A program made the translations under genes and the position numbers. A stretch of DNA of 64,000 nucleotides, taken from the NCBI GenBank assembly GCA_028752905.1, contig JAQNBH010000021.1, positions 1,148,501-1,212,500 on the forward strand, written 5' to 3'. Below are positions 38,701 to 51,004 of this stretch, piece by piece; the first letter of the stretch is position 1; every line of letters starts with the position of its first letter. A model generated the notes under the pieces. It made no database searches. It was given only the letters and a program-made list of their open reading frames with translations, and had not been told where the DNA came from. Source of the stretch: Cladorhizidae sp. MBARI D1340-BT2. Taxonomy: Eukaryota > Porifera > Demospongiae > Poecilosclerida > Cladorhizidae.

Positions 38701-40262
38701 CACTACATTTATTGATAATCTGTTGACATGTTGCAGATAAGGGCCTTCTCTATCAGTTGACAAAATCTGGGACTTTGGTCTTGTTAATTAGGGCAGTTAT
38801 GAATTGTAATCTTACTTGATGCTAAACATGTTAGCTTCGTAGATTATCCACACCACTGAATAGACTTGATGTATAGCTATTAAGATAGGACTCTCTAAGT
38901 GCTCTCTCTTGATACCAAACATCCATATATTCTGCACACTTCACTGTAATGGACTTGCAAGATAGGTATCTCTCAGTGTTCTCTATCTTGAGCTAAACAT
39001 GTTAGCTTCATAGATTCTCCACACTTCACTGAATAGACTTGATATATAGCTCTAAAGGTAGGCCTCTCTCTGTTCTCTCTCTTGATACCAAACGTCCGTA
39101 TATTCTGCATACATAGAATCACAAGATAGGTTTCTCTATGTGTTCTCTATCTTGATGCTAAACAGGTTAGCTTCATAGATTCTCCACACTTCACTGTATA
39201 AACTTGATATATAGCTATTAAGATAGGTCTCTCCCTGTGCTCTCTGTTGATATCAAACATCCATAATATTCTGCACACTTCACTGTAATGGACTTGATAT
39301 GATTCGAATGATAGGTTTCATTATGTGTTCTCTATCTTGATATTTGCCCTAATTTGGTCTATAATATGTTTCTCATTTTCCCCCCAAAAATCTTGTTATT
39401 TTGCCGTAAAGCTCATAACGTTTCTACACTTTACCCCAAAAAGATAATTTTTATATCACCGAATAGCCCTTCTAATTATCTGTCTTTTGTACGTGCCAAA
39501 ATATTGTGTACTCTAAGTATTAGCAAGTTATGGTGATTTGAAGTGGTAAGGTTTGCGATCTTTCCTGGCGTTTTCCAGTTGCCAAAGCGGTGGCCTGCCA
39601 GTAAAAAACCACTACATTTATTGATAATCTGTTGACATGTTGCAGATAAGGGCCTTCTCTATCAGTTGACAAAATCTGGGACTTTGGTCTTGTTAATTAG
39701 GGCAGTTATGAATTGTAATCTTACTTGATGCTAAACATGTTAGCTTCGTAGATTATCCACACCACTGAATAGACTTGATGTATAGCTATTAAGATAGGAC
39801 TCTCTAAGTGCTCTCTCTTGATACCAAACATCCATATATTCTGCACACTTCACTGTAATGGACTTGCAAGATAGGTATCTCTCAGTGTTCTCTATCTTGA
39901 GCTAAACATGTTAGCTTCATAGATTCTCCACACTTCACTGAATAGACTTAATATATAGCTCTAAAGGTAGGCCTCTCTCTGTTCTCTCTCTTGATACCAA
40001 ACGTCCGTATATTCTGCATACATAGAATCACAAGATAGGTTTCTCTATGTGTTCTCTATCTTGATGCTAAACAGGTTAGCTTCATAGATTCTCCACACTT
40101 CACTGTATAAACTTGATATATAGCTATTAAGATAGGTCTCTCCCTGTGCTCTCTGTTGATATCAAACATCCATAATATTCTGCACACTTCACTGTAATGG
40201 ACTTGATATGTTTCGAATGATAGGTTTCATTATGTGTTCTCTATCTTGATATTTGCCCTAAT
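35717..40262 (+). repeat. K-family run of five units
   Basis: Units start at 35,717 (911 bp), 36,628 (909), 37,537 (909), 38,446 (908) and 39,354 (909). They share CACCGAATAG with ATTGTG, TAGACTT and ACGTCCG. The tract alternates T3C7A5 and T4C6A5. The second to fifth combine S-type AAGGGCC and GGGAC with D-type GTAATC and CACACCAC, a recombinant haplotype. Rare marks are GTTATGCTG (first), GGTGAGG (second, third), CAGTAAAA (second to fifth), AAAAAAACACT (third), CATAACGTTTC (fourth, fifth), GATTTGAGTGG (fourth, minus 1 bp), GACTTAATAT and GATATGTTTCG (fifth). Confidence 0.87.
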
Positions 40263-41006
40263 TTGGTCTATAATATGTTTCTCATTTTCCCCCCAAAAAT
40301 CTTGCTTTTTTGCCGTAAAGCTCATAACTTTTCTACACTTTATCTAAAAAAGATAATTTTTATATCACCGAATAGCCCTTCTAATTATCTGTCTTTTGTA
40401 CGTGCCAAAATTTTGTGTACTCTAAGTATTAGCAAGTTATGGTGATTTGAAGTGGTAAGGTTTGCGATCTTTCCTGGCGTTTTCCAGTTGCCAAAGCGGT
40501 GGCCTGCCAGTGAAAAACCACTACATTTATTGATAATCTGTTGACATGTTGCAGATAAGGACCTTCTCTATCAGTTGACAAAATCTGGCACTTTGGTCTT
40601 GTTAATTAGGGCAGTTATGAATTGTAATCTTACTTGATGCTAAACATGTTAGCTTCGTAGATTATCCACACCACTGAATAGACTTGATGTATAGCTATTA
40701 AGATAGGACTCTCTAAGTGCTCTCTCTTGATACCAAACATCCATATATTCTGCACACTTCACTGTAATGGACTTGCAAGATAGGTATCTCTCAGTGTTCT
40801 CTATCTTGAGCTAAACATGTTAGCTTCATAGATTCTCCACACTTCACTGTATAAACTTGATATATAGCTATTAAGATAGGTCTCTCCCTGTGCTCTCTGT
40901 TGATATCAAACATCCATAATATTCTGCACACTTCACTGTAATGGACTTGATATGATTCGAATGATAGGTTTCATTATGTGTTCTCTATCTTGATATTTGC
41001 CCTAAT
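40263..41006 (+). repeat. Truncated 744-bp unit at the duplication junction
   Basis: This P/D unit is normal through sub-repeat A and the start of B. At 40,819-40,849 it passes through the 31-bp stretch shared by B and C. It then continues as C (TATAAACTTG instead of AATAGAGTTG), so 165 bp, one B-to-C step, are missing. Upstream of the shared stretch it reads AAACATG (B type) and downstream it is C type. No other unit in the window is truncated. Sequence after the junction matches that following 25,561. Confidence 0.95.
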
Positions 41007-44000
41007 TTGGTCTATAATATGTTTCTCATTTTTTCCCAAAAAATCTTGTTATTTTGCCGTAAAGCTCATAACTTTTCTACACTTTACCCCAAAAAGATAA
41101 TTTTTATATCATCGGATAGCCCTTCTAATTATCTGTCTTTTGTACGTGCCAAAATATTGAGTACTCTAAGTATTAGCAAGTTATGGTGATTTGAAGTGGT
41201 AAGGTTTGCGATCTTTCCTGGCGTTTTCCAGTTGCCAAAGCGGTGGCCTGCCAGTGAAAAACCACTACATTTATTGATAATCTGTTGACATGTTGCAGAT
41301 AAGGGCCTTCTCTATCAGTTGACAAAATCTGGGACTTTGGTCTTGTTAATTAGGGCAGTTATGAATTGTACTCTTACTTGATGCTAAACATGTTAGCTTC
41401 GTAGATTATCCACACTTCACTGAATAGACTTGATGTATAGCTATTAAGATAGGACTCTCTAAGTGCTCTCTCTTGATACCAAACATCCATATATTCTGCA
41501 CACTTCACTGTAATGGACTTGCAAGATAGGTATCTCTCAGTGTTCTCTATCTTGAGCTAAACATGTTAGCTTCATAGATTCTCCACACTTCACTGAATAG
41601 AGTTGATATATAGCTCTAAAGGTAGGCCTCTCTCTGTTCTCTCTCTTGATACCAAACATCCGTATATTCTGCATACATAGAATCACAAGATAGGTTTCTC
41701 TATGTGTTCTCTATCTTGATGCTAAACAGGTTAGCTTCATAGATTCTTCACACTTCACTGTATAAACTTGATATATAGCTATTAAGATAGGTCTCTCCCT
41801 GTGCTCTCTGTTGATATCAAACATCCATAATATTCTGCACACTTCACTGTAATGGACTTGATATGATTCGAATGATAGGTTTCATTATGTGTTCTCTATC
41901 TTGATATTTGCCCTAATTTGGTCTATAATATGTTTCTCATTTTCCCCCCAAAAATCTTGCTTTTTTGCCGTAAAGCTCATAACTTTTCTACACTTTATCT
42001 AAAAAAGATAATTTTTATATCACCGAATAGCCCTTCTAATTATCTGTCTTTTGTACGTGCCAAAATTTTGTGTACTCTAAGTATTAGCAAGTTATGGTGA
42101 TTTGAAGTGGTAAGGTTTGCGATCTTTCCTGGCGTTTTCCAGTTGCCAAAGCGGTGGCCTGCCAGTGAAAAACCACTACATTTATTGATAATCTGTTGAC
42201 ATGTTGCAGATAAGGACCTTCTCTATCAGTTGACAAAATCTGGCACTTTGGTCTTGTTAATTAGGGCAGTTATGAATTGTAATCTTACTTGATGCTAAAC
42301 ATGTTAGCTTCGTAGATTATCCACACCACTGAATAGACTTGATGTATAGCTATTAAGATAGGACTCTCTAAGTGCTCTCTCTTGATACCAAACATCCATA
42401 TATTCTGCACACTTCACTGTAATGGACTTGCAAGATAGGTATCTCTCAGTGTTCTCTATCTTGAGCTAAACATGTTAGCTTCATAGATTCTCCACACTTC
42501 ACTGAATAGAGTTGATATATAGCTCTAAAGGTAGGCCTCTCTCCGTTCTCTCTCTTGATACCAAACATCCGTATATTCTGCATACATAGAATCACAAGAT
42601 AGGTTTCTCTATGTGTTATCTATCTTGATGCTAAACCGGTTAGCTTCATAGATTCTCCACACTTCACTGTATAAACTTGATATATAGCTATTAAGATAGG
42701 TCTCTCCCTGTGCTCTCTGTTGATATCAAACATCCATAATATTCTGCACACTTCACTGTAATGGACTTGATATGATTCGAATGATAGGTTTCATTATGTG
42801 TTCTCTATCTTGATATTTGCCCTAATTTGGTCTATATGTTTCTCATTTCCCCCCCAAAAATCTTGTTATTTTGCCGTAAAGCTCATAACTTTTCTACACT
42901 TTATCCCAAAAAGAAAATTTTTATATCACCGGATAGCCCTTCTAATTATCTGTCTTTTGTACGTGCCAAAATTTTGTGTACTCTAAGTATTAGCAAGTTA
43001 TGGTGATTTGAAGTGGTAAGGTTTGCGATCTTTCCTGGCGTTTTCCAGTTGCCAAAGCGGTGGCCTGCCAGTGAAAAACCACTACATTTATTGATAATCT
43101 GTTGACATGTTGCAGATAAGGACCTTCTCTATCAGTTGACAAAATCTGGCACTTTGGTCTTGTTAATTAGGGCAGTTATGAATTGTAATCTTACTTGATG
43201 CTAAACATGTTAGCTTCGTAGATTATCCACACCACTGAATAGACTTGATGTATAGCTATTAAGATAGGACTCTCTAAGTGCTCTCTCTTGATACCAAACA
43301 TCCATATATTCTGCACACTTCACTGTAATGGACTTGCAAGATAGGTATCTCTCAGTGTTCTCTATCTTGAGCTAAACATGTTAGCTTCATAGATTCTCCA
43401 CACTTCACTGAATAGAGTTGATATATAGCTCTAAAGGTAGGCCTCTCTCCGTTCTCTCTCTTGATACCAAACATCCGTATATTCTGCATACATAGAATCA
43501 CAAGATAGGTTTCTCTATGTGTTCTCTATCTTGATGCTAAACAGGTTAGCTTCATAGATTCTCCACACTTCACTGTATAAACTTGATATATAGCTATTAA
43601 GATAGGTCTCTCCCTGTGCTCTCTGTTGATATCAAACATCCATAATATTCTGCACACTTCACTGTAATGGACTTGATATGATTCGAATGATAGGTTTCAT
43701 TATGTGTTCTCTATCTTGATATTTGCCCTAATTTGGTCTATAATATGTTTCTCATTTTTTCCCCAAAAATCTTGCTTTTTTGCCGTAAAGCTCATAACTT
43801 TTCTACACTTTATCTAAAAAAGATAATTTTTATATCACCGAATAGCCCTTCTAATTATCTGTCTTTTGTACGTGCCAAAATTTTGTGTACTCTAAGTATT
43901 AGCAAGTTATGGTGATTTGAAGTGGTAAGGTTTGCGATCTTTCCTGGCGTTTTCCAGTTGCCAAAGCGGTGGCCTGCCAGTGAAAAACCACTACATTTAT

Positions 44001-45547
44001 TGATAATCTGTTGACATGTTGCAGATAAGGACCTTCTCTATCAGTTGACAAAATCTGGCACTTTGGTCTTGTTAATTAGGGCAGTTATGAATTGTAATCT
44101 TACTTGATGCTAAACATGTTAGCTTCGTAGATTATCCACACCACTGAATAGACTTGATGTATAGCTATTAAGATAGGACTCTCTAAGTGCTCTCTCTTGA
44201 TACCAAACATCCATATATTCTGCACACTTCACTGTAATGGACTTGCAAGATAGGTATCTCTCAGTGTTCTCTATCTTGAGCTAAACATGTTAGCTTCATA
44301 GATTCTCCACACTTCACTGAATAGAGTTGATATATAGCTCTAAAGGTAGGCCTCTCTCTGTTCTCTCTCTTGATACCAAACATCCGTATATTCTGCATAC
44401 ATAGAATCACAAGATAGGTTTCTCTATGTGTTATCTATCTTGATGCTAAACCGGTTAGCTTCATAGATTCTCCACACTTCACTGTATAAACTTGATATAT
44501 AGCTATTAAGATAGGTCTCTCCCTGTGCTCTCTGTTGATATCAAACATCCATAATATTCTGCACACTTCACTGTAATGGACTTGATATGATTCGAATGAT
44601 AGGTTTCATTATGTGTTCTCTATCTTGATATTTGCCCTAATTTGGTCTATATGTTTCTCATTTCCCCCCCAAAAATCTTGTTATTTTGCCGTAAAGCTCA
44701 TAACTTTTCTACACTTTATTCCAAAAAGAAAATTTTTATATCACCGGATAGCCCTTCTAATTATCTGTCTTTTGTACGTGCCAAAATTTTGTGTACTCTA
44801 AGTATTAGCAAGTTATGGTGATTTGAAGTGGTAAGGTTTGCGATCTTTCCTGGCGTTTTCCAGTTGCCAAAGCGGTGGCCTGCCAGTGAAAAACCACTAC
44901 ATTTATTGATAATCTGTTGACATGTTGCAGATAAGGACCTTCTCTATCAGTTGACAAAATCTGGCACTTTGGTCTTGTTAATTAGGGCAGTTATGAATTG
45001 TAATCTTACTTGATGCTAAACATGTTAGCTTCGTAGATTATCCACACCACTGAATAGACTTGATGTATAGCTATTAAGATAGGACTCTCTAAGTGCTCTC
45101 TCTTGATACCAAACATCCATATATTCTGCACACTTCACTGTAATGGACTTGCAAGATAGGTATCTCTCAGTGTTCTCTATCTTGAGCTAAACATGTTAGC
45201 TTCATAGATTCTCCACACTTCACTGAATAGAGTTGATATATAGCTCTAAAGGTAGGCCTCTCTCCGTTCTCTCTCTTGATACCAAACATCCGTATATTCT
45301 GCATACATAGAATCACAAGATAGGTTTCTCTATGTGTTCTCTATCTTGATGCTAAACAGGTTAGCTTCATAGATTCTCCACACTTCACTGTATAAACTTG
45401 ATATATAGCTATTAAGATAGGTCTCTCCCTGTGCTCTCTGTTGATATCAAACATCCATAATATTCTGCACACTTCACTGTAATGGACTTGATATGATTCG
45501 AATGATAGGTTTCATTATGTGTTCTCTATCTTGATATTTGCCCTAAT
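41007..45547 (+). repeat. Five-unit block, copy 2a
   Basis: Units start at 41,007, 41,918, 42,827, 43,733 and 44,642, in the same classes as copy 1a at +15,288. At 41,748, 41,944, 42,544 and 42,569 it agrees with copy 1b (offset 10,747) and not with copy 1a, but near 44,718 (TTATTCC) and at TTTTGTG in its last unit it agrees with copy 1a. The change of partner falls between about 42,570 and 44,718. Confidence 0.87.
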
Positions 45548-48500
45548 TTGGTCTATAATATGTTTCTCATTTTTTCCCAAAAAATCTTGTTATTTTGCCG
45601 TAAAGCTCATAACTTTTCTACACTTTACCCCAAAAAGATAATTTTTATATCATCGGATAGCCCTTCTAATTATCTGTCTTTTGTACGTGCCAAAATATTG
45701 AGTACTCTAAGTATTAGCAAGTTATGGTGATTTGAAGTGGTAAGGTTTGCGATCTTTCCTGGCGTTTTCCAGTTGCCAAAGCGGTGGCCTGCCAGTGAAA
45801 AACCACTACATTTATTGATAATCTGTTGACATGTTGCAGATAAGGGCCTTCTCTATCAGTTGACAAAATCTGGGACTTTGGTCTTGTTAATTAGGGCAGT
45901 TATGAATTGTACTCTTACTTGATGCTAAACATGTTAGCTTCGTAGATTATCCACACTTCACTGAATAGACTTGATGTATAGCTATTAAGATAGGACTCTC
46001 TAAGTGCTCTCTCTTGATACCAAACATCCATATATTCTGCACACTTCACTGTAATGGACTTGCAAGATAGGTATCTCTCAGTGTTCTCTATCTTGAGCTA
46101 AACATGTTAGCTTCATAGATTCTCCACACTTCACTGAATAGAGTTGATATATAGCTCTAAAGGTAGGCCTCTCTCTGTTCTCTCTCTTGATACCAAACAT
46201 CCGTATATTCTGCATACATAGAATCACAAGATAGGTTTCTCTATGTGTTCTCTATCTTGATGCTAAACAGGTTAGCTTCATAGATTCTTCACACTTCACT
46301 GTATAAACTTGATATATAGCTATTAAGATAGGTCTCTCCCTGTGCTCTCTGTTGATATCAAACATCCATAATATTCTGCACACTTCACTGTAATGGACTT
46401 GATATGATTCGAATGATAGGTTTCATTATGTGTTCTCTATCTTGATATTTGCCCTAATTTGGTCTATAATATGTTTCTCATTTTCCCCCCAAAAATCTTG
46501 CTTTTTTGCCGTAAAGCTCATAACTTTTCTACACTTTATCTAAAAAAGATAATTTTTATATCACCGAATAGCCCTTCTAATTATCTGTCTTTTGTACGTG
46601 CCAAAATTTTGTGTACTCTAAGTATTAGCAAGTTATGGTGATTTGAAGTGGTAAGGTTTGCGATCTTTCCTGGCGTTTTCCAGTTGCCAAAGCGGTGGCC
46701 TGCCAGTGAAAAACCACTACATTTATTGATAATCTGTTGACATGTTGCAGATAAGGACCTTCTCTATCAGTTGACAAAATCTGGCACTTTGGTCTTGTTA
46801 ATTAGGGCAGTTATGAATTGTAATCTTACTTGATGCTAAACATGTTAGCTTCGTAGATTATCCACACCACTGAATAGACTTGATGTATAGCTATTAAGAT
46901 AGGACTCTCTAAGTGCTCTCTCTTGATACCAAACATCCATATATTCTGCACACTTCACTGTAATGGACTTGCAAGATAGGTATCTCTCAGTGTTCTCTAT
47001 CTTGAGCTAAACATGTTAGCTTCATAGATTCTCCACACTTCACTGAATAGAGTTGATATATAGCTCTAAAGGTAGGCCTCTCTCCGTTCTCTCTCTTGAT
47101 ACCAAACATCCGTATATTCTGCATACATAGAATCACAAGATAGGTTTCTCTATGTGTTATCTATCTTGATGCTAAACCGGTTAGCTTCATAGATTCTCCA
47201 CACTTCACTGTATAAACTTGATATATAGCTATTAAGATAGGTCTCTCCCTGTGCTCTCTGTTGATATCAAACATCCATAATATTCTGCACACTTCACTGT
47301 AATGGACTTGATATGATTCGAATGATAGGTTTCATTATGTGTTCTCTATCTTGATATTTGCCCTAATTTGGTCTATATGTTTCTCATTTCCCCCCCAAAA
47401 ATCTTGTTATTTTGCCGTAAAGCTCATAACTTTTCTACACTTTATCCCAAAAAGAAAATTTTTATATCACCGGATAGCCCTTCTAATTATCTGTCTTTTG
47501 TACGTGCCAAAATTTTGTGTACTCTAAGTATTAGCAAGTTATGGTGATTTGAAGTGGTAAGGTTTGCGATCTTTCCTGGCGTTTTCCAGTTGCCAAAGCG
47601 GTGGCCTGCCAGTGAAAAACCACTACATTTATTGATAATCTGTTGACATGTTGCAGATAAGGACCTTCTCTATCAGTTGACAAAATCTGGCACTTTGGTC
47701 TTGTTAATTAGGGCAGTTATGAATTGTAATCTTACTTGATGCTAAACATGTTAGCTTCGTAGATTATCCACACCACTGAATAGACTTGATGTATAGCTAT
47801 TAAGATAGGACTCTCTAAGTGCTCTCTCTTGATACCAAACATCCATATATTCTGCACACTTCACTGTAATGGACTTGCAAGATAGGTATCTCTCAGTGTT
47901 CTCTATCTTGAGCTAAACATGTTAGCTTCATAGATTCTCCACACTTCACTGAATAGAGTTGATATATAGCTCTAAAGGTAGGCCTCTCTCCGTTCTCTCT
48001 CTTGATACCAAACATCCGTATATTCTGCATACATAGAATCACAAGATAGGTTTCTCTATGTGTTCTCTATCTTGATGCTAAACAGGTTAGCTTCATAGAT
48101 TCTCCACACTTCACTGTATAAACTTGATATATAGCTATTAAGATAGGTCTCTCCCTGTGCTCTCTGTTGATATCAAACATCCATAATATTCTGCACACTT
48201 CACTGTAATGGACTTGATATGATTCGAATGATAGGTTTCATTATGTGTTCTCTATCTTGATATTTGCCCTAATTTGGTCTATAATATGTTTCTCATTTTT
48301 TCCCCAAAAATCTTGCTTTTTTGCCGTAAAGCTCATAACTTTTCTACACTTTATCTAAAAAAGATAATTTTTATATCACCGAATAGCCCTTCTAATTATC
48401 TGTCTTTTGTACGTGCCAAAATTTTGTGTACTCTAAGTATTAGCAAGTTATGGTGATTTGAAGTGGTAAGGTTTGCGATCTTTCCTGGCGTTTTCCAGTT

Positions 48501-50093
48501 GCCAAAGCGGTGGCCTGCCAGTGAAAAACCACTACATTTATTGATAATCTGTTGACATGTTGCAGATAAGGACCTTCTCTATCAGTTGACAAAATCTGGC
48601 ACTTTGGTCTTGTTAATTAGGGCAGTTATGAATTGTAATCTTACTTGATGCTAAACATGTTAGCTTCGTAGATTATCCACACCACTGAATAGACTTGATG
48701 TATAGCTATTAAGATAGGACTCTCTAAGTGCTCTCTCTTGATACCAAACATCCATATATTCTGCACACTTCACTGTAATGGACTTGCAAGATAGGTATCT
48801 CTCAGTGTTCTCTATCTTGAGCTAAACATGTTAGCTTCATAGATTCTCCACACTTCACTGAATAGAGTTGATATATAGCTCTAAAGGTAGGCCTCTCTCT
48901 GTTCTCTCTCTTGATACCAAACATCCGTATATTCTGCATACATAGAATCACAAGATAGGTTTCTCTATGTGTTATCTATCTTGATGCTAAACCGGTTAGC
49001 TTCATAGATTCTCCACACTTCACTGTATAAACTTGATATATAGCTATTAAGATAGGTCTCTCCCTGTGCTCTCTGTTGATATCAAACATCCATAATATTC
49101 TGCACACTTCACTGTAATGGACTTGATATGATTCGAATGATAGGTTTCATTATGTGTTCTCTATCTTGATATTTGCCCTAATTTGGTCTATATGTTTCTC
49201 ATTTCCCCCCCAAAAATCTTGTTATTTTGCCGTAAAGCTCATAACTTTTCTACACTTTATCCCAAAAAGAAAATTTTTATATCACCGGATAGCCCTTCTA
49301 ATTATCTGTCTTTTGTACGTGCCAAAATTTTTAGTACTCTAAGTATTAGCAAGTTATGGTGATTTGAAGTGGTAAGGTTTGCGATCTTTCCTGGCGTTTT
49401 CCAGTTGCCAAAGCGGTGGCCTGCCAGTGAAAAACCACTACATTTATTGATAATCTGTTGACATGTTGCAGATAAGGGCCTTCTCTATCAGTTGACAAAA
49501 TCTGGGACTTTGGTCTTGTTAATTAGGGCAGTTATGATTTGTACTACTCTTACTTGATGCTAAACATGTTAGCTTCGTAGATTATCCACACTTCACTGAA
49601 TAGACTTGATGTATAGCTATTAAGATAGGACTCTCTAAGTGCTCTCACTTGATACCAAACATCCATATATTCTGCACACTTCACTGTAATGGACTTGCAA
49701 GATAGGTATCTCTCAGTGTTCTCTATCTTGAGCTAAACATGTTAGCTTCATAGATTCTCCACACTTCACTGAATAGACTTGATATATAGCTCTAAAGGTA
49801 GGCCTCTCTCTGTTCTCTCTCTTGATACCAAACGTCCGTATATTCTGCATACATAGAATCACAAGATAGGTTTCTCTATGTGTTCTCTATCTTGATGCTA
49901 AACAGGTTAGCTTCATAGATTCTCCACACTTCACTGTATAAACTTGATATATAGCTATTAAGATAGGTCTCTCCCTGTGCTCTCTGTTGATATCAAACAT
50001 CCATAATATTCTGCACACTTCACTGTAATGGACTTGATATGATTCGAATGATAGGTTTCATTATGTGTTCTCTATCTTGATATTTGCCCTAAT
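45548..50093 (+). repeat. Five-unit block, copy 2b
   Basis: Units start at 45,548, 46,459, 47,368, 48,274 and 49,183. I see no difference from copy 1b up to the last unit apart from AAGATAGGT at 49,966, where copy 1 has a T. ATTCTTCACAC (T at 46,289) is shared with copies 1b and 2a. The last unit is the same F/K chimera with TTTTTAG and ATTTGTACTACTC. Confidence 0.88.
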
Positions 50094-51004
50094 TTGGTCT
50101 ATATGTTTCTCATTTTTTCCCCAAAAATCTTGCTTTTTTGCCGTAAAGCTCATAACATTTTCACACTTTACCCAAAAAAGATAATATTTATATCACTGGA
50201 TAGCCCTTCTAATTATCTGTCTTTTGTACGTGCCAAAATTTTTAGTACTCTAAGTATTAGCAAGTTATGGTGATTTGAAGTGGTAAGGTTTGCGATCTTT
50301 CCTGGCGTTTTCCAGTTGCCAAAGCGGTGGCCTGCCAGTGAAAAACCACTACATTTATTGATAATCTGTTGACATGTTGCAGATAAGGGCCTTCTCTATC
50401 AGTTGACAAAATCTGGGACTTTGGTCTTGTTAATTAGGGCAGTTATGATTTGTACTACTCTTACTTGATGCTAAACATGTTAGCTTCGTAGATTATCCAC
50501 ACTTCACTGAATAGACTTGATGTATAGCTATTAAGATAGGACTCTCTAAGTGCTCTCACTTGATACCAAACATCCATATATTCTGCACACTTCACTGTAA
50601 TGGACTTGCAAGATAGGTATCTCTCAGTGTTCTCTATCTTGAGCTAAACATGTTAGCTTCATAGATTCTCCACACTTCACTGAATAGACTTGATATATAG
50701 CTCTAAAGGTAGGCCTCTCTCTGTTCTCTCTCTTGATACCAAACGTCCGTATATTCTGCATACATAGAATCACAAGATAGGTTTCTCTATGTGTTCTCTA
50801 TCTTGATGCTAAACAGGTTAGCTTCATAGATTCTCCACACTTCACTGTATAAACTTGATATATAGCTATTAAGATAGGTCTCTCCCTGTGCTCTCTGTTG
50901 ATATCAAACATCCATAATATTCTGCACACTTCACTGTAATGGACTTGATATGATTCGAATGATAGGTTTCATTATGTGTTCTCTATCTTGATATTTGCCC
51001 TAAT
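50094..51004 (+). repeat. Most divergent satellite unit, copy 2
   Basis: Duplicate of the unit at 34,806, with the same CATAACATTTTCACAC, ATAATATTTATATCACTGG and TTTTTAG differences. Its presence at exactly +15,288 is one of the clearest marks of the segmental duplication. Confidence 0.92.

Larger units (their letters stand above)
25562..40849 (+). repeat. 15,288-bp segmental tandem duplication, copy 1
   Basis: Every phase start from 25,719 to 40,263 recurs 15,288 bp further on. Rare variants match too: TTATTCC near 29,430, ATTTGTACTACTC, the divergent unit at 34,806, GTTATGCTG, AAAAAAACACT, GATTTGAGTGG, GACTTAATAT and GATATGTTTCG. By eye I find five differences from copy 2: C26460/T41748, T26656/C41944, T27256/C42544, A27281/C42569 and T34678/G49966. 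Breakpoints lie in a 31-bp identity (25,531-25,561, 40,819-40,849 and 56,107-56,137), so the limits given are one of 32 equivalent placements. Confidence 0.93.
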
